Below are positions 27,229-36,262 of a stretch of DNA of 42,940 bases, in pieces. Position numbers and translations under genes: made by a program. Position 1 is the stretch's first letter. Each line of letters begins with the position of its first letter. Origin of the DNA: Alphaproteobacteria bacterium. Its GTDB lineage: Bacteria; Pseudomonadota; Alphaproteobacteria; SMXQ01. The notes below the pieces were generated by a model. The model had not been told where the DNA came from and searched no databases. It saw nothing but the letters and a program-made list of their open reading frames with translations. Location: the NCBI GenBank assembly GCA_009380075.1, contig WHSO01000025.1, positions 1 to 42,940 of the forward strand, written 5' to 3'.

Positions 27229-27927
27229 TCAAAAGGGTGTGAAATTGTCCCTGATCCCTTCCGAGGTAATCACGAGCTGGTAATAACGCTGCCGGCGACG
27301 ATCGTCCTGGTCAGGACGTGTGTCATCCCGTGGCGGGTTGAACGCGATCCCGGTGGGATCCACGGCCATCAGCGGCCCCGCCAGCGTTACGCGCGCGAAT
27401 CGGTTGGACGGATAGCCCCAACCATTGAACGTAAACTGCCCGCCTTCGCAGGCGGCGGCCAGCCAGTAAAAACTCCACGAACGAAGAATCGTTCCGTCGG
27501 GCGGCGGCGTGGAGTATCCGCTCGCCCGCAGGGCGCTGCGAATGGCCTGCAACTGATCGGCCGAAAGTTGCCGGCGCTCGATCCTGCCCCGCCACGGACT
27601 GAGGAGGTCGTCGATGGGCACCCCGGCCGCCCAGTCCGCGACCCCGGTCACCTGGACCTTCAGATCGCCGCCACCACCGCTGTCGGCGGTGATGTCGTAG
27701 GTGCGGACCTGCTCGTCCGTGTTGCCGTTGTAGACGATGCGATAGCGGTCGGGCCCGCTGCCGGAACACTGGGACCGGATATCGTCGGCATTCAGATAAC
27801 TGAACCAGGCGAACGAGCGGGCAACGGGACTGTCTTCGTATCCGGGCTTGTAGGTGCACCCCGACGCCCCCAGGACGGCCACGAACAGGGCCAGGCACCG
27901 GACAAATATCGAAGCGGAGATCGGCAT
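27229..27927 (-). CDS. unrecognised lipoprotein
   Basis: I do not recognise this 232-aa protein. From the ATG at 27927 it opens with a signal sequence and a lipobox-like SER-GLY-CYS (C24), so a lipid-anchored periplasmic protein is likely. The body is mostly beta-rich and has IRSQCSGSGPDRYRIVYNG, two later aromatic blocks (RSWSFYWLAAACEGGQFTFN) and a terminal YYQLVITSEGIRDNF. Besides the lipid Cys there are Cys residues in SQCSG and AACEG that could form a disulfide. It is followed by a small inverted repeat and then clpS, with which it need not be cotranscribed. Its start diverges from the D,D-carboxypeptidase gene. Confidence 0.75.
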   Translation of the reverse strand: MPISASIFVRCLALFVAVLGASGCTYKPGYEDSPVARSFAWFSYLNADDIRSQCSGSGPDRYRIVYNGNTDEQVRTYDITADSGGGGDLKVQVTGVADWAAGVPIDDLLSPWRGRIERRQLSADQLQAIRSALRASGYSTPPPDGTILRSWSFYWLAAACEGGQFTFNGWGYPSNRFARVTLAGPLMAVDPTGIAFNPPRDDTRPDQDDRRRQRYYQLVITSEGIRDNFTPF

Positions 27928-28056
27928 GTGCAGCGTCGCGCCTTTATGATATAGGGCGCCCCCTGGCTTCCACAAGTCCGACGGGGCCAGCCTAAGCCAT
28001 CAATAAATCACATAAAATCTTGGTTTTAGAATTGTTAATAACCTCACGTTAACCTG

Positions 28057-28085
28057 TAGACAGAGATTCGCCCTGTATTTAAGAT
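28057..28085 (+). promoter_or_regulatory. possible promoter of the D,D-carboxypeptidase gene
   Basis: TAGACA (28057-28062, five of six to the -35) and TAAGAT (28080-28085, four of six to the -10) are 17 bases apart, in the AT-rich patch 28000-28095. The leader to the chosen ATG would be about 90 bases. The 256-base divergent gap 27928-28183 has no gene. Confidence 0.4.
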
Positions 28086-28183
28086 GGTTTTTTGAAATGC
28101 ACGTTGTCGCAACACCGGGCCGTTTGGGGGATCGTTTGGCGTTCGAGGCAGTTGACGTCAAGATATGCAGCGTCCCGGGTTCA

Positions 28184-29557
28184 ATGCAGCCGTCGCGCGC
28201 CGGTCGGCGTCGTGAGTCCGCGTGCCGCACCGCGGTCATCATCTTCCTCGCCATTTTCGGTTTTTTTGCGGCCACGCCGTCGCCCGCGACGGCCAAATAC
28301 GCCGCCGTCGTCATGGACGCCGCGACCGGCGAAGTGGTCTACGCCGCCAATCCCGACGTGCGGCACTATCCCGCCTCGCTCACCAAGGTGATGACCCTGT
28401 TCGTCACGTTCGATGCGCTCAGGGCCGGCCGTATCTCCATGGACAGCGTGATCAGGGTTTCGGCGCGCGCCGCCCGGCAGCCGGCGTCACGACTCGGGCT
28501 CGAGGCGGGCGACCGCATAAAGCTGCGCGACGCGGTGCTCGCCCTCGTCGTCAAGTCGGCGAACGATGTCGCCTCGGCGCTTGGTGAACATCTCGGCGGC
28601 AGCGAACGGAAATTTGCCGCGATGATGAACGCCAAGGCGGCGGCGATCGGCCTCGATCATACGAGCTTCCGCAACGCATCCGGCCTGCCCAACCGCCAGC
28701 AGCTCACGACCGCGCGCGATTTTGCCAAGCTGGTACGCGCCCTGCAGCGGCAGCACCCCGAATACTACAAGTTGTTTTCGACCCGCAGCTTCACCTTCCG
28801 CGGCCGCAAGCACGACAACCACAATCGCCTGCTTGACCGCTACGAAGGTGCCGACGGCGTCAAGACCGGCTACATCCGCGCCTCGGGATTCAATCTCGCT
28901 GCCTCAGCCCGGCGCGCGGGACAGCGCCTCATCGGCGTGGTCATGGGCGCGAGCTCGCCGCAGGCGCGGGACCTCCACATGATGGGCCTGCTCGAACGCG
29001 GCTTCGAAAAGGCCACCGAAGGCACCTACATCGCTTACGACTACGACCGCAACCTCCAGGTCGATCATGCCCGACGCCAAACGAGTGCCCGCAAGAAGAT
29101 CGAACGCGCCAGGGGCGCGCGTGGCGTCATGCGCCTGGCCCGCCTGACACCGCCGAAACGCCCGGCGGAGCTCGTCCGTCCCACCGGCGAAGGCTCCACC
29201 TTCCAGCCCGAGCTGCCCGCAGTGCCTGAGGCCGATCCGATGGATTGGGAAATCCAGGTCGGCACCTTTTCGCACCGCGCGCCCGCCCAGGAACTCGCCA
29301 GCCGTGCCATGAACCGCCTGCCGAGCCTGCTGGCCCATGTCCGCGTCAACATCGTGACGACGCAGGAAGGCGGCACCACCCTGTACCGCGCCCGCCTTGC
29401 CGGGCTCGACGCCGACAATGCCGAGCGCGCCTGCGAACTGCTGCGGGCGAAGGACATGCCGTGCTACCCTGTCGCGCCGGAAACCACCACTGCATCCCCG
29501 CCCGCGACACTTCCGCCGCCGCCCATCGCGCCCGCGGCCGCAGCGCCGGCGCAATAG
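28184..29557 (+). CDS. D-alanyl-D-alanine carboxypeptidase (S11 family) with SPOR domain
   Basis: The enzyme removes the terminal D-Ala of peptidoglycan stem peptides and so limits cross-linking. The ATG at 28184 gives an Arg-rich start and signal peptide (cleavage after ALA-THR-ALA, near residue 37); an ATG at 28097 would add 29 unhelpful residues. The penicillin-binding motifs are complete: S65-L-T-K68, S125-A-N127 and K227-T-G229. The C-terminus (about 345-430; MDWEIQVGTFSHRAPAQELA) is a SPOR domain, which in other proteins binds denuded glycan at the division septum. 457 aa. It is in the class of DacF/DacA proteins; the exact member is not certain. Confidence 0.93.
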   Translation: MQPSRAGRRRESACRTAVIIFLAIFGFFAATPSPATAKYAAVVMDAATGEVVYAANPDVRHYPASLTKVMTLFVTFDALRAGRISMDSVIRVSARAARQPASRLGLEAGDRIKLRDAVLALVVKSANDVASALGEHLGGSERKFAAMMNAKAAAIGLDHTSFRNASGLPNRQQLTTARDFAKLVRALQRQHPEYYKLFSTRSFTFRGRKHDNHNRLLDRYEGADGVKTGYIRASGFNLAASARRAGQRLIGVVMGASSPQARDLHMMGLLERGFEKATEGTYIAYDYDRNLQVDHARRQTSARKKIERARGARGVMRLARLTPPKRPAELVRPTGEGSTFQPELPAVPEADPMDWEIQVGTFSHRAPAQELASRAMNRLPSLLAHVRVNIVTTQEGGTTLYRARLAGLDADNAERACELLRAKDMPCYPVAPETTTASPPATLPPPPIAPAAAAPAQ

Positions 29558-29643
29558 TCACATCCAAGTATCTGCCACCGGCGCATCGACCGTGATCGGC
29601 GGGGACGCGTCACAAGCACCGCAAGTGCCGGGGGAAACGCGCT

Positions 29644-31023
29644 TCAGAACTTCGGCGGCGCGACCCCGCTGGCGTCAAGCTCGGCGACCAGTGCCTGCTT
29701 GAGGCGTTCGAGTCCTTCGGCGCTCGTCGATTCGCAGCGCGCCACCAGGACATCCTGGGTGTTGGACGCGCGCAGCAGCCACCAGCCATCGGCCGTCTGG
29801 ACGCGCACGCCGTCGCAATCGTTGACCCTGGCACCGGCCTTGAGCAGACGCGCCTTGACCTCCTCGACCACCGCAAACTTGCGCGTATCGGCGCAGGGAA
29901 AGCGCAACTCCGGCGTGTTAATGACGGCCGGGAGCTCGTCGCGCAGGTCCGCCAGCGTCTTGCCCGACCGTCCAACGAAGGACGCCAGCCGTACCGCGGC
30001 ATAGAGCGCGTCGTCGAAGCCGTAATAGCCGTCGGCGAAGAAGATGTGGCCGCTCATCTCCCCGGCGAGGGGCGCGCCCGTCTCCGCCATCTTCGACTTG
30101 ATCAGGGAGTGCCCGGTCTTCCACATCAGGGGCTGGCCGCCGATGCGCGCGATCTCGTCGAACAGCACCTGGCTCGCCTTGACGTCGGCGATGATGGTCG
30201 CTCCCGGATTGCGCGCGATTACGTCGCGGGACAGGAGCGCCATCAGCTGGTCCCCCCACAGGATGCGGCCCTTGCCGTCGACCACGCCGATGCGGTCGCC
30301 GTCGCCATCGAAGGCGACGCCGAAGTCGAGCTTTTCACGCGCGACCGCGGCGATCAGGTCGTTGAGGTTTTCGGGCACCGTCGGGTCGGGATGATGGTTG
30401 GGAAACTCGCCGTCGACCGTTTCGTAGAGCAGCACATGGCGCCCCGACAGGCGCTGGGTCAGCGCTTTCATCGCCGGGCCGGCCGCGCCGTTACCCGCAT
30501 CCCAGCCGATCGCGAGTTCTGCTGTAGTGCGGAAGTCGGACGCGAGCCGCGCAATGTAGTCGTCGAACACCGATTGCTCCCGTACACTGCCCTTGCCGGC
30601 GGTGAATTCGCCCTTGGCTGCGATCTCGCCCAGGGCCAGGATGTCGGCGCCGTAGAACGCCTTGCCGAGGGCCATGAACTTGAAGCCGTTGTACTTCGGC
30701 GGATTGTGCGAACCGGTGACCTGGATGCCGCCGTCGCTCTTGCCGGTCACCGTCGCGTAATAGAGCATCGGCGTCGGTCCCATGCCGATGCGGGTGACGG
30801 CCATGCCGCCCGCCGCCAGCCCTTCGACCAGCGCCACCTCGAGGCTGGGGGATGACTTGCGTCCATCCCGTCCCACATGCACCGTCTTGCCGCCCCGGGC
30901 GGCGAGCCATGTCGCGAAGGCCTGGCCCAGTGCCCGCGCGTCCGCTTCCGTCAGGTCCTGGCCGACCGTGCCGCGAATGTCGTATTCGCGCAGGATGGTG
31001 GGGTCGAAACGATGCGCTGCCAT
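29644..31023 (-). CDS. phosphomannomutase/phosphoglucomutase
   Basis: This alpha-D-phosphohexomutase interconverts the 1- and 6-phosphates of mannose and glucose, supplying sugar 1-phosphates for nucleotide-sugar synthesis. The 459-aa protein starts at 31023 with GGAGAGG 7 bases upstream and the typical [13 protein letters not shown]. The phosphoserine is S105 in [11 protein letters not shown], the metal loop is DGDGDRIGV, the sugar-binding loop is GEMSGHIFF, and the phosphate-binding domain ends the chain. AlgC-type bifunctional activity is likely but not provable here. It is last in the galU-ugd unit, 17 bases after ugd. Confidence 0.92.
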   Translation of the reverse strand: MAAHRFDPTILREYDIRGTVGQDLTEADARALGQAFATWLAARGGKTVHVGRDGRKSSPSLEVALVEGLAAGGMAVTRIGMGPTPMLYYATVTGKSDGGIQVTGSHNPPKYNGFKFMALGKAFYGADILALGEIAAKGEFTAGKGSVREQSVFDDYIARLASDFRTTAELAIGWDAGNGAAGPAMKALTQRLSGRHVLLYETVDGEFPNHHPDPTVPENLNDLIAAVAREKLDFGVAFDGDGDRIGVVDGKGRILWGDQLMALLSRDVIARNPGATIIADVKASQVLFDEIARIGGQPLMWKTGHSLIKSKMAETGAPLAGEMSGHIFFADGYYGFDDALYAAVRLASFVGRSGKTLADLRDELPAVINTPELRFPCADTRKFAVVEEVKARLLKAGARVNDCDGVRVQTADGWWLLRASNTQDVLVARCESTSAEGLERLKQALVAELDASGVAPPKF

Positions 31024-31040
31024 ACTCAACCTCTCCGTCG

Positions 31041-32363
31041 TCAGTTTGCCGGCCGGGCGGACGGCCGGCCGATGCTTGTGTAGGAAATGCCCGCGGCGGC
31101 CATTTCGGCCGGACGGAACACGTTGCGGACGTCGACCACCACCGGGGTGCGCATCGCCGCCTTGATCTCCGCCGGATCGAGGGAACGGAACTGGTTCCAC
31201 TCGGTCAGCAGGACCAGGCAGTCGGCGCCGGCCATGGCCGCGTCGATGTTTTCGGCGAAGGTGACACCGGTGAGCAGTTTGCGCGCTTCGTCCATGCCTT
31301 CGGGATCGAAGGCGCGTACCTCCGCTCCCGCCGCGACGAGAGCGGGCAGGATGTCGAGGGCCGGGCTCTCGCGCATGTCGTCGGTGTTGGGCTTGAAGGT
31401 CAGGCCGAGCACGGCAACGACTTTGCCTTTGGCGCCGCCCTCCATCGCCTGCAGGATCCTCTGGGCCATGGCGTGCTTGCGCGCATTGTTGAAGCTGACC
31501 ACGGTTTCGACGATGCTCACCGGCACGCCGGCGTCACGGGCCGTCTTGACCAGCGCCAGGGTGTCCTTGGGAAAGCACGACCCGCCGTACCCTGGCCCCG
31601 GGTGCAGGAACTTCGGCCCGATGCGCCCATCGAACCCCATGCCGCGCGCGACGTCGGTCACGTCGGCACCCACTTTTTCGCACAGGTCGGCGATCTGATT
31701 GATGAAGGTGATCTTGGTGGCGAGGAACGCGTTGGTCGCATACTTGATCAGTTCCGCGGTTTCGCGACTGGTATAGACGATCGGTGTATCCAGAAGGTTA
31801 AGGGGCCGGTACAGGCGCCCCAGCACGTCACGCGCGCGCGCCGAATCGGCGCCGATGACGACGCGGTCGGGGCGCATGAAGTCGCCGATGGCGGAGCCTT
31901 CGCGCAGGAATTCGGGATTCGAGGCCACGTCGAAATCCGCGTCGGGCCGCGCGGCGGCGATGATGCGGTGAACTTCGCACCCGGTCCCTACCGGCACGGT
32001 CGATTTCGTCACCACCACGGTGTAGCTGGACAACGCCCCGGCGATCTCTTCCGCGGCGGCATGGACATAGCCCAGGTCGGCGTGTCCGTCGCCGCGGCGG
32101 CTCGGCGTGCCAACGGCGATGAACACCACGTCCGCCGCCGCGACCGCCGCCGCCACGTCGGTCGAAAAGATGAGGCGTCCCGCCTCCGTGTTCTTCGCCA
32201 CGAGGGCGCCGAGTCCCGGCTCGAAGATCGGCATCTTCCCGGTGTTCAGGCGCGCGATCTTGTCTTCGTCCTTGTCGACGCAGGTGACGTCGAACCCGAA
32301 CTCGGCGAAGCAGGCCCCGGAAACGAGGCCGACATAGCCGCTGCCTATCATCGCTATACGCAT
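31041..32363 (-). CDS. ugd: UDP-glucose 6-dehydrogenase
   Basis: Ugd oxidises UDP-glucose twice with NAD+ to UDP-glucuronate, a precursor of acidic polysaccharides and lipid A sugars. The 440-aa protein opens with the NAD-binding [20 protein letters not shown]. The second family block [13 protein letters not shown], the helix K207 region, and the catalytic Cys C263 in [12 protein letters not shown] are all present. It sits 19 bases after galU and 17 before the mutase; the three enzymes give glucose-6-P to UDP-glucose to UDP-glucuronate. Confidence 0.95.
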   Translation of the reverse strand: MRIAMIGSGYVGLVSGACFAEFGFDVTCVDKDEDKIARLNTGKMPIFEPGLGALVAKNTEAGRLIFSTDVAAAVAAADVVFIAVGTPSRRGDGHADLGYVHAAAEEIAGALSSYTVVVTKSTVPVGTGCEVHRIIAAARPDADFDVASNPEFLREGSAIGDFMRPDRVVIGADSARARDVLGRLYRPLNLLDTPIVYTSRETAELIKYATNAFLATKITFINQIADLCEKVGADVTDVARGMGFDGRIGPKFLHPGPGYGGSCFPKDTLALVKTARDAGVPVSIVETVVSFNNARKHAMAQRILQAMEGGAKGKVVAVLGLTFKPNTDDMRESPALDILPALVAAGAEVRAFDPEGMDEARKLLTGVTFAENIDAAMAGADCLVLLTEWNQFRSLDPAEIKAAMRTPVVVDVRNVFRPAEMAAAGISYTSIGRPSARPAN

Positions 32364-32382
32364 GGTGCCGCCGCCCGACCGT

Positions 32383-33264
32383 TCATTCCCATTCCGACCC
32401 CGACGCGCGCAGGAACTGCATCAGCCGGTCCCGCATGTCCGGGTCTTTCAGGCCGAATCCGACCTGGGCCTCGACGAATCCGATGCGCGAACCGCAGTCG
32501 AAGCGCCGCCCGCCGCAGCGCAGACCGTGGAACGGTGCGCGGCCGATCATCTTCGCCATCGCGTCGGTCAACTGGATCTCGCCCCCGGCGCCGCGTTCGG
32601 CCTTCGCGATATGCTCGAACACCTCGGGCAACAAGACATAGCGCCCGATGACCGTCAGGGTCGACGGCGCCTTTTCCGGTTCGGGCTTTTCCACCAGACC
32701 CTTGACCTCCGCCATGATGCCGTCGTCGGCGCCGATGTCGAGCACGCCGTAGCGCCGCGTCAGTTCGCGCGGAACCTCCTCGACCGCAACGACGTTGCCG
32801 CCGGTTCTTTCATGGACCGCCACCATCTGCGCCAGCGCCGGCGGCGCGGCGTCCATCAGGTCGTCGGGCAGGATCACGGCAAAGGGTTCATCCCCCACCA
32901 GGTCGCGGGCGCAGCCGACGGCATGGCCGAGGCCGAGCGGCTGCCCCTGGGGCACGCAATGGATGGAGCCCTTGGGCGGTTCGCCGTCGCGCAGGCGCCT
33001 GACCAGGGCGGGATCCTTGGCGGCAAGCTCGGCCTCGAGCGTGGCAACCATGTCGAAATGGGCACGCAGCGTCGGTTCATTGCGCTGGTTGGTGACGAAG
33101 ATGAACGTTTCGATGCCGGCCGCGCGGCCTTCGGCGACGGCATAATCGATCAGCGGACGGTCGACGATGGGCAGCATTTCCTTCGGTACGGCCTTGGTCG
33201 CGGGAAGAAAACGGGTGCCCAGACCAGCCACGGGGAGCACCGCCTTGCGAACTTTGCGCGTCAT
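32383..33264 (-). CDS. galU: UTP--glucose-1-phosphate uridylyltransferase
   Basis: GalU makes UDP-glucose from UTP and glucose-1-phosphate. The ATG at 33264 follows AGAGGA closely and opens as MTRKVRKAVLPVAGLGTRFLP, the nucleotide-binding signature; an in-frame extension to 33339 looks like noise. KAVPKEMLPIVDRPLIDY, QPLGLGHAVGCA and VILPDDL follow in the order of the family. 293 aa. The open frame, the spacing and the function all tie it to ugd and the mutase downstream. Confidence 0.96.
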   Translation of the reverse strand: MTRKVRKAVLPVAGLGTRFLPATKAVPKEMLPIVDRPLIDYAVAEGRAAGIETFIFVTNQRNEPTLRAHFDMVATLEAELAAKDPALVRRLRDGEPPKGSIHCVPQGQPLGLGHAVGCARDLVGDEPFAVILPDDLMDAAPPALAQMVAVHERTGGNVVAVEEVPRELTRRYGVLDIGADDGIMAEVKGLVEKPEPEKAPSTLTVIGRYVLLPEVFEHIAKAERGAGGEIQLTDAMAKMIGRAPFHGLRCGGRRFDCGSRIGFVEAQVGFGLKDPDMRDRLMQFLRASGSEWE

Positions 33265-33300
33265 TTCCTCTGCTTTTGTCCGGTTGGTTGTGGCATTGAC

Positions 33301-33337
33301 GGCACAGGCGGCGCGATGGAGCGCGCCACTTTGTGCC
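33301..33337. repeat. inverted repeat between the J-domain gene and galU
   Basis: GGCACA (33301-33306) pairs with TGTGCC (33332-33337), and inside it GGCGCG (33310-33315) with CGCGCC (33322-33327). It fills part of the 107-base gap between the J-domain stop and galU. There is no T-tract, so it may be a processing or attenuation hairpin that sets relative expression of the two halves of the operon. Confidence 0.4.
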
Positions 33338-33371
33338 ACAGGGTCTGTCCCCGGGGCAAGGGTCTGGGGAT

Positions 33372-34103
33372 TCAGCGCCGCTTCAGCAGTGTATCCTTCG
33401 CCTGGTTAATTTTTGCGGCAAGATAGGTCGAACCGCCTCGATCAGGATGCAGCTTAGCCATTAGACGGCGGTGAGCCTCTTTTATGTCATCGACCCCCGC
33501 ATTTGGGCCCAGACCCAGGATTTCGAGGGCTTCAGGCTCCGTCATGCCGGACAGCCCGGCGCGGCCCGACCCCCCTTCGCGCGACGAGCCGGCACCGGTA
33601 CCTTCGTCCGCCGCGCCGCCGCGCCAGCCGGGCCCATGCACGCGGTCGAGATAGGCCTCAAGCACGCCGACCGAATCGGGGTCGGCACCGACCTCGTCCA
33701 GGAGTTCCCGCAACTCGTCGAGCGACATTCCCGCCAGCCCCCGCCCCGCGAAGCGGCCGCGCAGGACCGCGCCCCGCATGGCGCCGCTGTCGTGATCGAG
33801 CTCCATCCGGAGCCAGCCGGTATTGACGTCCGAGCGGCCGCCGGGCGCCGGCCCCTGCGCGTTCCGGCGCCGCATACGGTTGGATCGCCACTGGAAGTAG
33901 ACCGGCAGGGCGAGCGGAACGAGGTACATCAGCCATTGCAATCGATCGCTGACAAACAGCACGACGCCGATAATCAGAAGGGCGACACCGCCCGCCACCT
34001 TGACCGTCCAGGCAAGGAGCCGCGGATCGGCGTTGGCGATCCACCGCGCCAGCAGCAGCAGCGCCACCAGAGCCCCGACGCCAAGAATGAAATATCCCAC
34101 CAT
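33372..34103 (-). CDS. membrane protein with C-terminal J domain (TIM14/Pam18-like)
   Basis: The 243-aa protein has two N-terminal membrane segments (about 4-22 and 35-70), an Arg-rich cytosolic stretch, a central conserved [20 protein letters not shown] and [12 protein letters not shown], a Gly/Ser linker, and a short C-terminal J domain (about 185-243). The HPD motif that triggers DnaK ATPase is at 219-221 in KLHPDRGG. A membrane anchor followed by a C-terminal J domain with the HPDRGGS form resembles mitochondrial TIM14/Pam18 and its alphaproteobacterial relatives. It should recruit DnaK to the inner membrane. It is 4 bases downstream of the VWA gene. Confidence 0.87.
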   Translation of the reverse strand: MVGYFILGVGALVALLLLARWIANADPRLLAWTVKVAGGVALLIIGVVLFVSDRLQWLMYLVPLALPVYFQWRSNRMRRRNAQGPAPGGRSDVNTGWLRMELDHDSGAMRGAVLRGRFAGRGLAGMSLDELRELLDEVGADPDSVGVLEAYLDRVHGPGWRGGAADEGTGAGSSREGGSGRAGLSGMTEPEALEILGLGPNAGVDDIKEAHRRLMAKLHPDRGGSTYLAAKINQAKDTLLKRR

Positions 34104-34107
34104 CGGG

Positions 34108-34830
34108 CTATTTCATCGCGTTGGTCAGGAGACGCACCGCGCCCGTGCGACCGCCGGAGTAGTCGAGCAGCGCCTTGCGACCGCCCGCGGCATAAACGGC
34201 AACGGCCGACAGCAGTTCCTTGAGCTGATCCGCCGAGCCGGAATCGAACGGGCAATAGGCCCCCTTCGACAGTTTGGCGATCTGGCGGAAACCGCGTGCG
34301 GCCACGGGATCGCGTCCTTCATGGAACACGAACACCGGTACGCCGAGGAGGCCGAGTTCGCCGGCGTGCTGGCACAGGTCGTCCACCGACTCCTCCATCG
34401 CATCGCCGACGAAGACCATCGCGTCCACCTTCTTCTTGCGGGTTTCCCGGGCGGCATGGAGCAGCACGCGGGCGATCTGGGTGCGGCCGCCGAGGCACTG
34501 CACCGCCGTCATGCGCCGCACCAGGGCGGTGGAATCGATGACCCAGGGGCTCGCCTTGCATTCGTCGTAGCCGCGGTAGAAGACGAGCTGGACCTCGAGC
34601 CCGCCCAAGGCATTGGTGGCCGTGAACATGTCGCCCTGGATGGCGCAGGCCCGGTCCCAGGTCGGCTCGCGGCTGGCGGTCGCGTCCAAGGCGAAGATCA
34701 GCCGGCCGCGCCGCGCCGTCGTCCGCGGCGGGACGGCGGCGACCTCGCGCAGGAATCGGTCCACCGCCCCTGACCGGGGCTTTCCGGGGGCCCGTTCGGT
34801 ACGCCTGCTGATGGGCCGCTTGTCAGCCAT
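34108..34830 (-). CDS. VWA-domain protein of unknown function
   Basis: The 240-aa protein is a von Willebrand factor A-like domain: [18 protein letters not shown] near residue 42 holds a metal-site DATAS, a variant of the usual Asp-x-Ser-x-Ser. [15 protein letters not shown] and [18 protein letters not shown] form the next strands with further acidic residues. There is no signal peptide, so it should be cytosolic. It leads a minus-strand unit with the J-domain gene and perhaps galU-ugd-mutase. A chaperone or complex-assembly role with the J protein is inference. The ATG at 34830 has no clear ribosome site. Confidence 0.8.
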   Translation of the reverse strand: MADKRPISRRTERAPGKPRSGAVDRFLREVAAVPPRTTARRGRLIFALDATASREPTWDRACAIQGDMFTATNALGGLEVQLVFYRGYDECKASPWVIDSTALVRRMTAVQCLGGRTQIARVLLHAARETRKKKVDAMVFVGDAMEESVDDLCQHAGELGLLGVPVFVFHEGRDPVAARGFRQIAKLSKGAYCPFDSGSADQLKELLSAVAVYAAGGRKALLDYSGGRTGAVRLLTNAMK

Positions 34831-34941
34831 GTCTTGATGATACGAAATCCGGTAGGACCAAGGTAGGGGTAAGCTCCCGGGCGGGATTCCGCCATCATAA
34901 GGCCCTTTTCAGGGCCCGACCTGTGGATTAGTTTGGTACGC

Positions 34942-34971
34942 CTGCCCTCGCGGCGGCGCCCGCAAGGGCAG
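34942..34971 (+). other. hairpin upstream of the first MFS gene
   Basis: CTGCCCT (34942-34948) pairs with AGGGCAG (34965-34971) and, past a C-A mismatch, GCGG with CCGC around a 6-base loop. It ends 20 bases before the ATG of the first transporter, so it would lie in its leader. It is followed by GTTGAAAAAT, not a T-tract. The remaining divergent gap 34831-34990 shows only a smaller GGCCC/GGGCC repeat and no gene. Confidence 0.35.
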
Positions 34972-34990
34972 TTGAAAAATAACGAAAAGC

Positions 34991-36262
34991 ATGACCGGGA
35001 GAGAAACGTTGGCCGAGGCCCAGGGCACGGCGGCGTCGCAGGCGTCCGATCCAATACCATCCAGTCCGGCCGCATCGCGAAAGGCGATCTACGCCGCGTT
35101 CGGCGTCGGGCTGACCTCGAACTCGGTCGCCATGATGACCAAGGTAGTGTTTGCGCTGTGGGCGGTGCACCTGCATCTGTCCCCCAGCGCCATCGGCGTC
35201 GCCGCCTCCGCCGGCGCCCTCCTGCCCTTCCTGCTGTCGATCCACGGCGGCGTGCTCATGGACCGGCTTGGGGCCCGCCGGGTGACGCTCGCCTACGTCG
35301 TCACCACGGCCCTGGCGATGCCGCTCTATCCGGTTCTTCCGTACTTCTCCGCCATCATCGTGCTGCAGCTCATCACCGGGCTCACCGCCAACATGGGCTG
35401 GGTCGGGGCGCAGACACTGATCTGCAACCTGTCGTCGGGGAAGACGGCGCTGATCTCCAAATTCTCCGTCGCCGGCAAGATCGGGACGCTTGTCGCTCCG
35501 GTCGCGGTCGGCGCCACCTGGGACCTGGGCGGACCGTGGGGCGCGTTTGCTTTCGTCACGCTGGCCTCGTGGCTCGTCGTCGTTGCCCTGTGGTTCGCGC
35601 CCACGGATCCCGACACGACGCCACGACCCACGGCACGGGACGTGGCGCGCGAACTGGCGCCGAAACTGTCCGACTATATCCGGGCCTTTTCCCTGATCGC
35701 CATCCCCACGGTCGCCTTCGTCGTGGTCATGAGCGCGCTCCGGATTTCGTCCAGCGCCGTGCAGACGTCGTTCTACGTCGTCTACCTGCGCGACATCGGC
35801 ATGATCGGCACCCTGATCGGCGTCCTCGTCGCGGTATCCGAGGGCGCGGGCCTCCTCGGCGCCCTGATGGCGGCGTTCTGGGAGAAGTATTTCAAGCCGC
35901 ACTGGGTGTTCATCATGTTCGTGGTGGTATCGCTGCTGTTCGTATCGATCACGCCGGCGCTGGGTGGGGTTTTCGTCCTGTTGGCGATGGCGACGTTCAT
36001 GCGCGGTTACGGCCAGGGGCTGAGCCAGCCGGTCATGTTCGGCATCCTGTCGCGCGCCGTGAGCCGCAACGAACAGGGCACCTCCATCGGCCTGCGAACC
36101 ACGTCGAATCGCTTCGCCACCCTGGTCGTACCCGCCATCATGGGCGTCGTCGCCGAGGCGGTCGGACTCGAAGCGAGCTTCTACTGGATCGGCGGCTCGC
36201 TCATCGCCATGACCCTCTGCGTCGCGCTGTTCATGCGCCGCCTGCCCGGGTTTAAGTCCTGA
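34991..36262 (+). CDS. MFS transporter, array member 1
   Basis: This is a 423-aa major facilitator protein with about 12 membrane segments, first of seven related genes in a row. The motif A loop reads SIHGGVLMDRLGARR after TM2; GWVGAQT lies in TM4; PKLSDY precedes the second half; TSFYVVYL and QPVMFGILSRAV, with NEQGTSIGLRTTSNR, follow. The ATG at 34991 lacks a ribosome site; a TTG at 35009 (residue 7) has GGGAGAG well placed and is a serious alternative. Its TGA overlaps the start of member 2 in CTGA. Substrate is unknown: drug, sugar or acid export are all possible for this superfamily. Confidence 0.88.
   Translation: MTGRETLAEAQGTAASQASDPIPSSPAASRKAIYAAFGVGLTSNSVAMMTKVVFALWAVHLHLSPSAIGVAASAGALLPFLLSIHGGVLMDRLGARRVTLAYVVTTALAMPLYPVLPYFSAIIVLQLITGLTANMGWVGAQTLICNLSSGKTALISKFSVAGKIGTLVAPVAVGATWDLGGPWGAFAFVTLASWLVVVALWFAPTDPDTTPRPTARDVARELAPKLSDYIRAFSLIAIPTVAFVVVMSALRISSSAVQTSFYVVYLRDIGMIGTLIGVLVAVSEGAGLLGALMAAFWEKYFKPHWVFIMFVVVSLLFVSITPALGGVFVLLAMATFMRGYGQGLSQPVMFGILSRAVSRNEQGTSIGLRTTSNRFATLVVPAIMGVVAEAVGLEASFYWIGGSLIAMTLCVALFMRRLPGFKS

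Noticed and set aside
28035-28055. CtrA box (TTAA-N7-TTAA) upstream of the carboxypeptidase gene
   Set aside because: Two TTAA half-sites are present but separated by 10 bases, not 7, so the spacing is wrong.
28097-28183. Upstream ATG (28097) as the start of the D,D-carboxypeptidase
   Set aside because: It would place 29 extra polar residues before the signal peptide; the ATG at 28184 gives a normal exported protein.
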